From NCBI GenBank assembly GCA_900540535.1, contig UQGM01000038.1:1-22702 (forward strand): DNA of 22,702 bases, given 5' to 3'. This DNA comes from an uncultured Oscillospiraceae bacterium (GTDB lineage: Bacteria; Bacillota; Clostridia; Oscillospirales; Acutalibacteraceae). Positions 1 to 8,117 of this stretch are shown piece after piece; the stretch's first letter is position 1; each line of letters opens with the position of its first letter. The translations under genes were made by a program, and so were the position numbers. The notes under the pieces were generated by a model. That model had not been told where the DNA came from, did no database searches, and saw only the letters and a list, made by a program, of their open reading frames with translations.

Positions 1-996
1 GAAACGGTTATCCCAAACGCTTTCGGAAATAATACTTGTACCCTCAGCCAAAGCAAGGAGAGTAGCCATCTGAGGCTGCATATCTGTGGGGAAACCGGGA
101 TGAGGCATTGTTTTAATATTGCATTTTTTAGGTCTGCTGTCAGCTTTAACTCTGATAGCATCATCATATTCTGTAAGTTCTGCTCCGCATTCAATAAGTT
201 TTGCTGAAATTGATTCGAGATGCTTAGGAATAACGTTTTTAATAAGCACATCGCCTTTTGTAGCTGCTGCTGCAACCATGTAAGTGCCTGCTTCAATCTG
301 ATCGGGAATTATGGAATAAGTGCAGCCGTGAAGAGAGTCAACACCGTGAATTTTAATAACGTCGGTTCCTGCGCCTCTTACATCAGCACCCATTGAGTTA
401 AGGAAGTTTGCAAGGTCAACTATATGGGGTTCCTTTGCAGCATTCTCGATTATTGTAAGACCTTTGGCTTTTACTGCTGCAAGCATGATGTTTACAGTTG
501 CGCCTACAGTGACAACATCAAGATAAATAGAGCTGCCTATAAGTTTTTCTGCTCTTGCATCTACAATGGCATTGTCAACGGAAACTTCAGCGCCTAAGAA
601 TTTGAATCCCTTTATATGCTGGTCAATGGGACGAACACCGAAATTGCATCCGCCGGGCATGGCAACTCTTGCTCTGTTGTATCTTCCAAGCAGAGCTCCT
701 ATGAGATAATATGAAGCACGAAGATGCTTTGTCATCTCATGGGGAACAATAAAAGAGTTTACATGTCTTGTATCAATTTCGATTGTGCTTTTATTTATAA
801 CGTGAATATCGGCGCCCATCTGATGAAGGATTCTTATCATCATTGTAACGTCGCTGATATTGGGAATGTTTTCAATTCTGCAAACATCCTGTGCAAGAAT
901 GGTAGCCGGAATAATCGCAACCACGGCATTTTTGGCTCCGCTGATGTTAACTTCGCCGCAAAGTCTCTTTCCACCGTTGATAACTATTTTCTCCAA
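1..996 (-). CDS. murA: UDP-N-acetylglucosamine 1-carboxyvinyltransferase (partial, 3' end outside window)
   Basis: MurA transfers enolpyruvate from PEP to UDP-GlcNAc, the first committed cytoplasmic step of peptidoglycan synthesis and the target of fosfomycin. I translated 332 codons from the minus strand; the frame is still open at base 1, so about 80% of a usual 420-residue protein is present. Family motifs are clear: NGG near residue 8, SGAKN with Lys22-Asn23 (the UDP-GlcNAc/PEP site), and the catalytic-loop cysteine at about residue 117 in PGGCNFGVRPID. The last visible residues, ESVWDNRF, match the family's late motif. The start is TTG at 996, preceded by AAGGAGA with 8 bases spacing; no in-frame ATG fits better. 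The gene is divergent from the GlpP-type gene. Identification is secure; many Firmicutes carry two MurA paralogues and I cannot tell which this is. Confidence 0.96.
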   Translation of the reverse strand, partial: MEKIVINGGKRLCGEVNISGAKNAVVAIIPATILAQDVCRIENIPNISDVTMMIRILHQMGADIHVINKSTIEIDTRHVNSFIVPHEMTKHLRASYYLIGALLGRYNRARVAMPGGCNFGVRPIDQHIKGFKFLGAEVSVDNAIVDARAEKLIGSSIYLDVVTVGATVNIMLAAVKAKGLTIIENAAKEPHIVDLANFLNSMGADVRGAGTDVIKIHGVDSLHGCTYSIIPDQIEAGTYMVAAAATKGDVLIKNVIPKHLESISAKLIECGAELTEYDDAIRVKADSRPKKCNIKTMPHPGFPTDMQPQMATLLALAEGTSIISESVWDNRF

Positions 997-1087
997 TACG
1001 GCACTCTCCTTAATATATTTGAATTTATGTAAAAAAAGAAAAAAGCAAATAATAAATGAAGAGGCAATTACGCCTCACGCCTTTGAT

Positions 1088-1096
1088 ATTATAACA
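1088..1096 (-). promoter_or_regulatory. Extended -10 promoter candidate for murA
   Basis: On the minus strand the sequence reads TGTTATAAT, a perfect extended -10 element (TGnTATAAT). It lies about 90 bases upstream of the murA start. No good -35 lies 16-18 bases upstream, which is usual for extended -10 promoters. The predicted leader contains a small hairpin (GAGGC/GCCTC, 1061-1076) of unknown meaning. Confidence 0.5.
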
Positions 1097-1188
1097 CAAA
1101 ATCTGTAATATTCCATACTTTAGGAAAATTATTTTTGTAAAAGGGAATATGTATTTGGTTTCATTGCGTTTAAAAAGGCAGAAAAATG

Positions 1189-1197
1189 TGATATAAT
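1189..1197 (+). promoter_or_regulatory. Extended -10 promoter candidate for the GlpP-type gene
   Basis: TGATATAAT (1189-1197) is a perfect extended -10. A weak -35-like TTTAAA (1169-1174) lies 17 bases upstream. Transcription would start near 1204, leaving a leader of about 45 bases before the ATG at 1249. It forms a divergent promoter pair with the murA promoter about 100 bases away. Confidence 0.5.
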
Positions 1198-1248
1198 CAT
1201 AAAAAAATAAAGAAAGCGATGTAAAAATATGTCAATGGGGGCAGAAAT

Positions 1249-1815
1249 ATGGAAAACAAATTTCATGAAAGAATGGATAATTCACCGGTGATAGCAGCTG
1301 TAAAAAACATGGAGATGCTTGAAAATGCGGTAAATTCCCCCTGCGAGATCATATTTATGTTAAGCGGCGATATTTTCAATCTGGCTGATGCAGTAAAGCG
1401 AGCCCATGAAAACGGAAAGATGATTTTTATTCATATAGATCTTATAGAGGGCTTTTCACGGGATGCCGTGGCATTAAGGTATATACATGAAAATATATCT
1501 CCTGATGGTATCATATCCACAAAAGCCGGTCTTATTAAAATTGCAAAGGAAATGGGAATGCTTACAGTGCGCAGATTTTTTATTATAGATTCTCTTTCCC
1601 TCGATAATGTAGTAAATGCCACTATTGCGGAAAAAAGTGATGCAATTGAGATTATGCCCGGAGTTATGCCTAAAATAATCAGTAAGCTGAAGAAAAAAAT
1701 AAAAACTCCAATGATAGCAGGCGGACTCATCAGTGAGAAGGAAGATGTTATCGGTGCACTTCAGGCAGGAGCGAACGGAGTTTCAACCACTGCTGAAAAT
1801 GTGTGGAATTTATAA
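1249..1815 (+). CDS. glpP: Glycerol-3-phosphate-responsive antiterminator, GlpP family
   Basis: The 188-residue protein matches the GlpP antiterminator family along its whole length. In Bacillus, GlpP with glycerol-3-phosphate binds leader mRNA of glp genes and prevents early termination. Seen here are PVIAAVKN (13-20), a HIDLIEGFSRD block (62-72), GIISTK (87-92), RFFIIDSLS (109-117), EIMPGVMPKII (134-144) and the phosphate-binding-type IAGGLI (156-161), all typical of this TIM-barrel-like family. The gene stands alone: no glycerol kinase, glycerol-3-phosphate dehydrogenase or facilitator gene is in the window, so its targets would lie elsewhere. The ATG at 1249 follows GGGGGC at a short distance. 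Family assignment is firm; the ligand and targets are inferred. Confidence 0.9.
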   Translation: MENKFHERMDNSPVIAAVKNMEMLENAVNSPCEIIFMLSGDIFNLADAVKRAHENGKMIFIHIDLIEGFSRDAVALRYIHENISPDGIISTKAGLIKIAKEMGMLTVRRFFIIDSLSLDNVVNATIAEKSDAIEIMPGVMPKIISKLKKKIKTPMIAGGLISEKEDVIGALQAGANGVSTTAENVWNL

Positions 1816-1910
1816 TAAGAAAGATATATACTGTTTCTTTTTAAATTTTAGATTGTTATCGTCTTAAAACTCACTGCAAAGGGACTTTAAAAATTACTAA
1901 AAATTAACAT

Positions 1911-1940
1911 TAATAAATCGAAAATACTCCGAACATACTA
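1911..1940 (+). promoter_or_regulatory. Candidate forespore (SigG/SigF-type) promoter for the spore protein gene
   Basis: TAATA (1911-1915), 18 bases, then CATACTA (1934-1940) matches the known SigG pattern (GHATR, 18 bases, CATnnTA) except for the first base of the -35. The site lies 45 bases upstream of the spore protein ATG, and no good SigA promoter was seen nearby. Confidence 0.5.
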
Positions 1941-1985
1941 TGAAGGCAGACGCAAGAAAAAAGTAAGTAAGGAGTGAAACGAATA

Positions 1986-2183
1986 ATGGCTAAGAACGGT
2001 AATTCAAGCCTTGTGCCCGAGGCACGTGAGGCTCTCAATAAGTTCAAGATGGAGGCTGCTAACGAAGTTGGCGTAAACCTCAAGCAGGGTTACAACGGTG
2101 ACCTCACATCTAAGCAGGCCGGCTCTATCGGCGGTCAGATGGTCAAGAAGATGATCAAGGCTTACGAAGACGGTATGAAATAA
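1986..2183 (+). CDS. Small acid-soluble spore protein, alpha/beta type
   Basis: This 65-residue protein is an alpha/beta-type SASP, which coats and protects DNA in the forespore and is degraded by the GPR protease at germination. It shows the family's two conserved blocks: the FKMEAANEVGV segment holding the GPR cleavage region (about residues 21-31), and GSIGGQMVKKMIKAYE near the C-terminus. I chose the ATG at 1986 because AAGGAG (1969-1974) lies 11 bases upstream; the in-frame GTG at 1974 overlaps that ribosome binding site. Codon use is rich in C-ending codons compared with neighbours, as expected of a very highly expressed gene. A sporulation-type promoter precedes it and a strong terminator follows, so it is monocistronic. 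It is the clearest evidence that the organism forms spores. Confidence 0.95.
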   Translation: MAKNGNSSLVPEAREALNKFKMEAANEVGVNLKQGYNGDLTSKQAGSIGGQMVKKMIKAYEDGMK

Positions 2184-2236
2184 CCTCGTTTCCCGGTAAA
2201 TTTATAAACAAAGCTGTGTATTAAGGCAGCGTTTGG

Positions 2237-2270
2237 GGCACTGTGAATTTTCACAGTGCCTTTTTCATTT
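2237..2270 (+). terminator. Rho-independent terminator after the SASP gene
   Basis: An 11-bp perfect stem, GGCACTGTGAA (2237-2247) with TTCACAGTGCC (2250-2260), is followed by TTTTTCATTTT. It lies 54 bases after the SASP stop codon. Confidence 0.93.
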
Positions 2271-2295
2271 TGAACTTTTCAAAAAGTTTTTATTC

Positions 2296-2324
2296 TTGCC
2301 TGTAAAATTCATTTATAATATAAT
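2296..2324 (+). promoter_or_regulatory. SigA-type promoter of the trmN6-rsmI run
   Basis: TTGCCT (2296-2301), 17 bases, TATAAT (2319-2324). A second overlapping TATAAT lies at 2314-2319 but without a -35 at proper spacing. The predicted leader is about 65 bases. Confidence 0.6.
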
Positions 2325-2394
2325 AGAAAATAATATTGAGAAAAATGAATTTACATTCAAATTTGTGCATGTAGAATAATCAGGAGGCGAAACC

Positions 2395-3135
2395 GTGGCT
2401 GAGGAACAGGAAAGATATGAACATTTGGGAAAAGGAATATATGCTGTAATTTCGGCTTCACACGGTTTCGGTACGGATGCTCTTTTGCTTGCCGATTTTG
2501 CTTCTCCGGGAAAGCGGGATAAAGTCTGCGATATGGGAACCGGCTGCGGAATAATCCCCCTTGCCATGATGCGTAATTCCTCTCCGGCCTTTGTATGCGG
2601 AATTGAAATTCAGGAGAAAGGCGCCGAGCAGTTTAAAAAGGGAATAGAAAAGAGCGGGCTTTCTGAAAAGATGCAGGTAATTAACTGCGATATAAAGGAT
2701 AAAAAAAGCTTACCTCCTGCGGGAAGCTTTGATATAGTTACCATGAATCCTCCTTATAAGGGAGCAGGAGCAGGTATAGAAAGTACAGTAACTGCGGAAA
2801 AAATAGCAAGGCATGAAACTCTTTGCACTGCCGATGATGTGTGCGCCGCCGCTGCATATCTTGTAAGATACGGCGGAAAGGTCTGTTTTTGCTATCGTCC
2901 CGAAAGACTTTGCGAAATACTTTGCAAAATGAGCGCATTTAAAATTGAGCCCAAGCGTATAAGGTTTGTCAGCAAAAACAGTCAGTGTGAGCCTTGGCTT
3001 GTACTTATTGAAGGCAGAAAAGGCGGAAAGCCCGGAATGAGGGTTGAAAAAAATTTGTTTATTCAAAATCCCGACGGCGGCGATTCGGAAGAGCTGCTCA
3101 GGATTTTAGGCGATTACAGGGAGAATGTTAAATGA
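2395..3135 (+). CDS. tRNA1(Val) (adenine37-N6)-methyltransferase-like protein (TrmN6/YabB family)
   Basis: A 246-residue class I SAM-dependent methyltransferase. The SAM-binding motif CDMGTGCGIIPL spans residues 45-56 and the N6-adenine methyltransferase signature NPPY spans residues 118-121, which fits modification of an exocyclic amine on adenine. In Bacillus the homologue YabB lies next to yabC (rsmI), and here the rsmI gene follows with a 4-base ATGA overlap, the same arrangement and a sign of translational coupling. The start is GTG at 2395 with AGGAGG about 8 bases upstream. The C-terminal 60 residues contain the PKRIRFVSKN-type segment of the family. The tRNA target A37 is inferred from the E. 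coli homologue. Confidence 0.88.
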   Translation: MAEEQERYEHLGKGIYAVISASHGFGTDALLLADFASPGKRDKVCDMGTGCGIIPLAMMRNSSPAFVCGIEIQEKGAEQFKKGIEKSGLSEKMQVINCDIKDKKSLPPAGSFDIVTMNPPYKGAGAGIESTVTAEKIARHETLCTADDVCAAAAYLVRYGGKVCFCYRPERLCEILCKMSAFKIEPKRIRFVSKNSQCEPWLVLIEGRKGGKPGMRVEKNLFIQNPDGGDSEELLRILGDYRENVK

Positions 3136-3956
3136 GCGGAATACTTTATGTTGTGGGTACGCCCATAGGAAATTTAGGGGATATGTCTCCGAGAGCTGCA
3201 AAGGCTTTTGAGGAGTGCGACTTTATAGCTGCCGAGGATACAAGGGTAACAGTAAAGCTTTTAAATCACTTAGGCATAAAAAAGCCCATGATGAGCTACT
3301 TTGAACATAATAAGAGAGAACGTGGAGGAGAGATTTTACAGCGTATTTTAAACGGTGAAAACTGCGTTCTTGTAAGCGATGCAGGTATGCCGGCTATTTC
3401 TGACCCCGGCGAAGAGCTTGTTTCAATCTGCCACGAAATGGGAGTGAAGGTCTGCGCTGTACCCGGACCTACGGCTTTCGCAACGGCAGTTGCCATGTCG
3501 GGTCTTCCTACGGGACGTTTTACCTTTGAGGGATTTTTAAGCGTCAATAAAAAGAGCAGAAGAGAACACCTTGAAGAAATAGTAAACGAAACAAGAACCA
3601 TGGTCTTTTATGAAGCTCCCCATAAGCTTTCTGCAACCCTTAAGGATATGGCAAATGTTTTAGGTGACAGACGTATTGCCATTGTAAGGGAGATAACAAA
3701 AATACATGAGGAAGTAATCAGGACAACCCTCAAAAAAGCCGCAGAGGATTATCCCAACGGCGAAATAAAAGGCGAAATAGTCCTGGTTATTGAGGGAGCC
3801 AAAAAGCAGAAGCTTCGCTGGACACTGGCAGACGCCGTAAAAATAGCTAAGGAATATATGGAAAACGGAGAGGCTGTCAGCGGCGCTGCAAGACTTGCGG
3901 CAAGAGATACGGGAATTAAAAAAGGAGAAATATATAAAGCGCTTCAGGAGGAATAA
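3132..3956 (+). CDS. rsmI: 16S rRNA (cytidine1402-2'-O)-methyltransferase
   Basis: RsmI methylates the 2'-OH of C1402 in the decoding centre of 16S rRNA. The 274-residue protein has the tetrapyrrole-methylase fold motifs of the family: LYVVGTPIGNLGD (residues 5-17), AAEDTRVT (34-41), VSDAGMPAISDPG (80-92), and VPGPTAFATAVAMSGLP (109-125) followed by FEGFL. Length is normal and the start ATG overlaps the stop of the preceding methyltransferase gene. Two RNA-modification genes thus share a transcript. The C-terminal ~45 residues (AVKIAKEYMENGEAVSGAARLAA onward) form the small helical domain found in longer RsmI proteins. Assignment is firm. Confidence 0.95.
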   Translation: MSGILYVVGTPIGNLGDMSPRAAKAFEECDFIAAEDTRVTVKLLNHLGIKKPMMSYFEHNKRERGGEILQRILNGENCVLVSDAGMPAISDPGEELVSICHEMGVKVCAVPGPTAFATAVAMSGLPTGRFTFEGFLSVNKKSRREHLEEIVNETRTMVFYEAPHKLSATLKDMANVLGDRRIAIVREITKIHEEVIRTTLKKAAEDYPNGEIKGEIVLVIEGAKKQKLRWTLADAVKIAKEYMENGEAVSGAARLAARDTGIKKGEIYKALQEE

Positions 3957-3958
3957 AA

Positions 3959-4570
3959 ATGGATAATTTCTACTTGTGGATTTTACTTGCACTTGCTGTG
4001 GTACTTCTTATTTTCATGTGCCGTAAGGCATCAAAAACTTCAAAGGAGCATTACCGACGTCAGGAGAAATTAAAACAGCAGCTTATTCATCAGGCAGAGC
4101 TGAAACGAGACTTTGAAGAGCTTACAAAAGAGAAGATAGAAAACACTCCCGATGAAAAACTTCTTGAGGGAGCAGCTGCAAGCATCCAGTTTCATCTTGA
4201 AAGGCATATTGATATGGAGGAAAGATTCGGTGAACTTCCTCTTTCCTGTAAATATGTCTACACTCTCCAGTATCTTATAGAAGATACGAAGGACGGTCTT
4301 TATGAGTTTTTCAAAAAGAACGGAGAGCCTTTGACGGGACTTGTTTCACAGGCGGCGGATGAAGTTTTCCAAAATAAAAAACTTACAGAGATTATAAAAC
4401 AAGAGTACAATATGTCCGATGACAATAACGAAGAGGTTTCTGTGGACGCTGATGAGATTTCACGTCTTGACAAAGAGTTTGCAGAAATAATCAGCACAAC
4501 AGATGTCAGCGGACTGTCAGCAAAATACATAAGGGAACATTCGGAAGATTTCCTTAATTTTAAGGACTGA
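3959..4570 (+). CDS. Membrane-anchored protein with DUF4375 (DMP19)-like region
   Basis: This 203-residue protein starts 2 bases after the rsmI stop, with the ribosome binding site AGGAGG inside the rsmI 3' end, so it is very likely cotranscribed. Residues 5-20 are a single hydrophobic helix followed by CRKASK, which predicts an N-in membrane anchor with a cytoplasmic body. Residues 30-60 are charged and helical, probably coiled coil. The stretch around residues 95-135 (YTLQYLIEDTKDGLYEFFKKNG then GLVSQAADEV) resembles DUF4375/DMP19 proteins, in which an acidic-NGG-x-x-x-FF pattern recurs; here the NGG is replaced by KDG. The C-terminus is acidic. I know no function for it; the domain match is by eye and moderate. 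Confidence 0.75.
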   Translation: MDNFYLWILLALAVVLLIFMCRKASKTSKEHYRRQEKLKQQLIHQAELKRDFEELTKEKIENTPDEKLLEGAAASIQFHLERHIDMEERFGELPLSCKYVYTLQYLIEDTKDGLYEFFKKNGEPLTGLVSQAADEVFQNKKLTEIIKQEYNMSDDNNEEVSVDADEISRLDKEFAEIISTTDVSGLSAKYIREHSEDFLNFKD

Positions 4571-4606
4571 AAATATACAGAAAGGATAACGGACATAACT
4601 TCTTAC

Positions 4607-4628
4607 AGGCAAATTTGTTTTGCCTTTT
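4607..4628 (+). terminator. Short intrinsic terminator candidate after the rsmI run
   Basis: AGGCAAA (4607-4613), loop TTTGT, TTTGCCT (4619-4625), then TTT. The 7-bp stem lies 37 bases past the stop of the DUF4375-like gene. It covers the first possible (TTG, 4615) start of the next gene, which argues for a later start there. Confidence 0.5.
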
Positions 4629-4653
4629 GAATTTGTGCCCTATGGCATTTGTT

Positions 4654-5469
4654 ATGTTATTTCCTTACGGTAAAAGTATACTTATTACAGGAGGCTCTTC
4701 CGGAATAGGAAGAGCTGCAGCGGAGTTGTTCGCTGAAAAAGGATATACGGTATGGGCAGCTTCAAGGCACTGTGAAGAAAAGACGGAAAAACTTGGCAAC
4801 GGAGAAATAATTTCCATAAAAATGGATGTGTGCGATGAAGAGTCGGTAAAAAGCGGCGTTGAGAAAATAGCAGGCGAAACCGGACTCGGAATAGTTCTTT
4901 GCTGTGCAGGTATGGGCATTGCGGGAGCTGCCGAGGATACATTTGAAGAGGATGCAAGAAGACAGTTTGAGGTAAACTACTTTGGAGTTTTAAGGGTAAA
5001 CCGTCATGTGCTTCCGATTTTCAGAAATCATGGGAAAGGCCTTGTGCTCATTATGAGCTCTGTTGCAGGAAGAGTTCCTCTGCCATATCAGAGCCATTAT
5101 GCTTCCAGTAAATACGCTATTGATGCTTATGCTCAGGCTCTCAGAGCCGAGACAAAGGATTTCGGAATAAGAGTCTGCATTATAGAGCCGGGAGATACAA
5201 AAACAGGTTTTACCGATGCACGTAAAATGTCGCTGCCCCCAAATTCTCCGTATCGAGAGCACTGTGAAAGCGCAGTTGCCAGAATGGCTCACGACGAAGA
5301 AAATGGAGCTTCACCTTTAAAGCCTGCCATGGCTGCGCTAAAGGCAAGCGAAAAGGAAAATCCGCCGGTACATATAACTGTTGGCGCAATGTATAAAGCG
5401 GTTATGGTATTAAAGCGGATTTTACCTGACAGGCTGTTTTTAGGCGCAATAGGAAAAATTTATAAATAA
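4654..5469 (+). CDS. Short-chain dehydrogenase/reductase (SDR)
   Basis: A classical SDR: NAD(P)-binding TGGSSGIG shortly after the N-terminus, an active-site Ser in MSSVAG, and the catalytic YASSK (Tyr-x3-Lys). The usual NNAG after beta-4 reads CCAG, a departure from the common motif; the active-site Asn is in EVNYFG. Length fits the family (about 271 residues from this start). The C-terminal part beyond PGDTKTGF resembles SDRs acting on lipids or sterols, but the substrate cannot be told. The start is uncertain: TTG 4615, ATG 4642 and ATG 4654 are all in frame and none has a good Shine-Dalgarno. I prefer 4654, giving six residues before the beta-1 strand as is usual, and because a terminator-like hairpin covers 4607-4628. 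It may be expressed by read-through from the rsmI run. Confidence 0.88.
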   Translation: MLFPYGKSILITGGSSGIGRAAAELFAEKGYTVWAASRHCEEKTEKLGNGEIISIKMDVCDEESVKSGVEKIAGETGLGIVLCCAGMGIAGAAEDTFEEDARRQFEVNYFGVLRVNRHVLPIFRNHGKGLVLIMSSVAGRVPLPYQSHYASSKYAIDAYAQALRAETKDFGIRVCIIEPGDTKTGFTDARKMSLPPNSPYREHCESAVARMAHDEENGASPLKPAMAALKASEKENPPVHITVGAMYKAVMVLKRILPDRLFLGAIGKIYK

Positions 5470-5551
5470 TCAGAACATTTCCGAAATGTAGATTTAGCTC
5501 TGGATTTCGGTATGGATATATGCAAGATGAATATCAGGGGTGTTTGAGTAG

Positions 5552-8053
5552 ATGAATAAAATTTGCAAAATAGTGAGTATCGACTGGTGTCCCCAGTCAG
5601 AACTTGAGTTTTGGGAAGCGGATTTAGGCGGACTTTGTGATGTTGAAAACCTTAAATTCGGTTACAACGGCAAAGGCTCAGTGAGAGTTTACGGCGGCAC
5701 AGATCAGAGAAGCTTTAAGCTTATAGGGGATTTTGATTTAAAAGAAAATGAAAAATACCTCACTGTTCCTTACAGCGGAAAGATAAGGTTTATAAGAATG
5801 CTTAATCTTACCGCTAAAACCTTTACATTGGAAACTTTTGACGGCGAATATGACAGCTTTGAAAACTGCGAAGAGGAAGAGTTGAATTTCGGAGCGGAGG
5901 ATTTCGACAAAACTTCCTGGGCAAGGGAGATAACCGACAGTGATACATATAAAGCGGTTGAAGGACTTGTAAGCCGAGTAATGGGCGAAAAATATGTAGT
6001 TTGGTTCGAGTTTTCTCTTGCACAGGGTGATACCGATTTCTTTACTCTTTCCGTTGAAGGGGACAGAATCCTTGTAACAGGAAGAAATGGATTAAGCCTT
6101 GCGGCAGGCATAAACCATTATCTTAAGTATTACTGTAAATGTCATGTTTCACAAATGGGAAAGCAGATGAATCTTCCCGAAAATCCCCCTTTATTTGATG
6201 GGGAAATTACAAGGTATTGCAGAGCGAAAAACAGATATGCCTATAACTACTGCACTCATTCCTATACTATGGCTTTCTGGGATGAAGAACAGTGGCAGCA
6301 GGAGCTGGATTATCTTGCTCTTAACGGTATAAATCTTGTTCTTGATATTACGGCTCAGGAAGAAGTATGGCGCAGATTCATGATGAAAATCGGCTATACA
6401 TATGAAGAGGTAAAAAAGTTTTTAACCGGTCCCGCATATTTTGCATGGCTTTATATGTCAAATATGTCTGCTTTCGGCGGTCCTCTGCCGGACAGCTGGT
6501 TTAAAAAGCGTACAGAGCTTGCAAGAAAGAATCAGTTCTTTATGCGTGCAATGGGTATGGCGCCTGTTTTAGAAGGTTACAGCGGAATGATACCTGCTGA
6601 TATAGAAAAGAAAGACCCCAAAGTAAAGGTGCTTCCACAGGGCTTATGGAATAAATACGAAAGACCTTGGATGGTAAAGACAAATACAAAATCTTTCAGA
6701 CGCTATGCAAAGCTTTTCTATGAATCTCAGGCAGAGGTTTACGGAAAATTTGCTCACGCCTATGCAACCGACCCGTTCCATGAAGGTGGAAATCGTAAGG
6801 GAGTATCCCTTTACAGTGTGGGCAAAAACATAATTGCAGCTATGAAAAACTTTGATCCAAAAGGCGTGTGGGTAATTCAGTCGTGGGATAAAAACCCCTC
6901 AAACGGCATACTTTTGGCAGCTCGCAAGGAAAAAGAAAGACTTCTTATTCTTGACTTGTTTGCGGAAAATAAACCTCACTGGAAAAACTTTAGAGGCAAG
7001 GAGTTCCACTTTACACCATGGATTTTCTGTATGCTCAATAACTTCGGCGGAAGAATGGGTCTCAACGGTCATCTTGCAACACTTTGCAGCGATGTACCCG
7101 ATGCCATGAATACAGCTAAAGCTATGGGAGGAGTCGGAATAACTCAGGAGGCATCACGTTCAAATCCCGTTATGTTTGACTTTTTCCTTGAAATGCCCTG
7201 GCAGAAAAATGAAAACGGCATAGCTGAAAAGATTGATGTAAAACAGTGGCTTAAAGATTATGCCGAAAGACGTTACGGAGGAGAATCCGAAAACGCTTTT
7301 AAAGCATGGAAACTGCTTCTCGAAACTGTTTATAATTCCACTGCCGGCGGCGGAGAAGGTGCACCTGAGTCAGCAATGTGTGCAAGACCTTCTGAAAATG
7401 TAAAATCCGCTTCTACATGGGGAACAGCATTTATTTACTATGATACTGAAAAGTTTGAAAATGCCGTAAAGCTGCTTCTCAAAGATTACGATAAGCTTTC
7501 CGAAAGCAGTGAGTACAGCTATGATGTAGCTGATTGTCTTCGTCAGGTTATGTCAAACAGACTTCAGGCAAATCAAAAAGCTATGGGCGACGCCTATAAA
7601 ACAAAGAACCTTGAATTATTTAAATCAGAGTCAGAGAAATTCCTCGGAAAAATTCATACTACCTGCGACATAATCGGTACTAACCCTGAATGGCTTGTAG
7701 GCGGCTGGATTTCAATGGCACAGGATCTTTGCAAGGATGACGACGATTTTACAAAAGATCTGTTTATGCTCAATGCAAAAATGCTTATTACAACCTGGGG
7801 CGGACAGTATCAGAGCGATGTAGGACAGCTTCATGACTATTCAAACCGTCAGTGGTCAGGTCTTGCTGAGGACTTATATCTTAAACGCTGGGAACGCTGG
7901 ATTGAAGCTAAGACAAAGGAAATCGAAACCGGCGAGAAAACAGAAATAGACTGGTTCCAGCAGGAATGGCAGTGGGTCTGTTCAAGAAAGGAATACCCTG
8001 TTACACCGTCTTCAAAATCACTTAAAGAGGTTGGCGAGAAAATATTTTCATAA
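5552..8053 (+). CDS. Alpha-N-acetylglucosaminidase, glycoside hydrolase family 89
   Basis: An 833-residue homologue of human NAGLU and Clostridium perfringens GH89, retaining enzymes that release terminal alpha-linked GlcNAc (heparan sulfate, GlcNAc-alpha-1,4-Gal of gastric mucin). Residues 1-115 form an extra beta-rich N-terminal region, 125-210 the NAGLU N-domain, 225-550 the (beta/alpha)8 core, and the rest the helical C-domain. Core motifs include NRYAYNYCTHSYTMAFWD (227-244), LALNGINLVL (255-264) and FGGPLPDSW (308-316). The probable acid/base is Glu411 (DPFHEGG) and the nucleophile Glu533 (GITQEASRSNPV), both by position against the known enzymes. There is no signal peptide or membrane segment, so the enzyme should be cytoplasmic and act on imported oligosaccharides, unlike the secreted C. 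perfringens enzyme. ATG at 5552 has AGGGG 11 bases upstream. No transporter for the sugar is adjacent. Confidence 0.92.
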   Translation: MNKICKIVSIDWCPQSELEFWEADLGGLCDVENLKFGYNGKGSVRVYGGTDQRSFKLIGDFDLKENEKYLTVPYSGKIRFIRMLNLTAKTFTLETFDGEYDSFENCEEEELNFGAEDFDKTSWAREITDSDTYKAVEGLVSRVMGEKYVVWFEFSLAQGDTDFFTLSVEGDRILVTGRNGLSLAAGINHYLKYYCKCHVSQMGKQMNLPENPPLFDGEITRYCRAKNRYAYNYCTHSYTMAFWDEEQWQQELDYLALNGINLVLDITAQEEVWRRFMMKIGYTYEEVKKFLTGPAYFAWLYMSNMSAFGGPLPDSWFKKRTELARKNQFFMRAMGMAPVLEGYSGMIPADIEKKDPKVKVLPQGLWNKYERPWMVKTNTKSFRRYAKLFYESQAEVYGKFAHAYATDPFHEGGNRKGVSLYSVGKNIIAAMKNFDPKGVWVIQSWDKNPSNGILLAARKEKERLLILDLFAENKPHWKNFRGKEFHFTPWIFCMLNNFGGRMGLNGHLATLCSDVPDAMNTAKAMGGVGITQEASRSNPVMFDFFLEMPWQKNENGIAEKIDVKQWLKDYAERRYGGESENAFKAWKLLLETVYNSTAGGGEGAPESAMCARPSENVKSASTWGTAFIYYDTEKFENAVKLLLKDYDKLSESSEYSYDVADCLRQVMSNRLQANQKAMGDAYKTKNLELFKSESEKFLGKIHTTCDIIGTNPEWLVGGWISMAQDLCKDDDDFTKDLFMLNAKMLITTWGGQYQSDVGQLHDYSNRQWSGLAEDLYLKRWERWIEAKTKEIETGEKTEIDWFQQEWQWVCSRKEYPVTPSSKSLKEVGEKIFS

Positions 8054-8117
8054 AGCTCAGATTAGTTTATTTAAAATTCTGATGATATAAAGAATATTAA
8101 GGAAAGAGGGATTATCC

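Noticed and set aside
724..1108. Plus-strand reading frames of 80-100 codons opposite murA
   Set aside because: They are antisense to a clearly conserved murA coding sequence, have no ribosome binding site and match no family.
1817..1839. AAGAAA/TTTCTT hairpin after the GlpP gene as a terminator
   Set aside because: Only six A/T-rich pairs with an 11-base loop; too weak to call although T residues follow.
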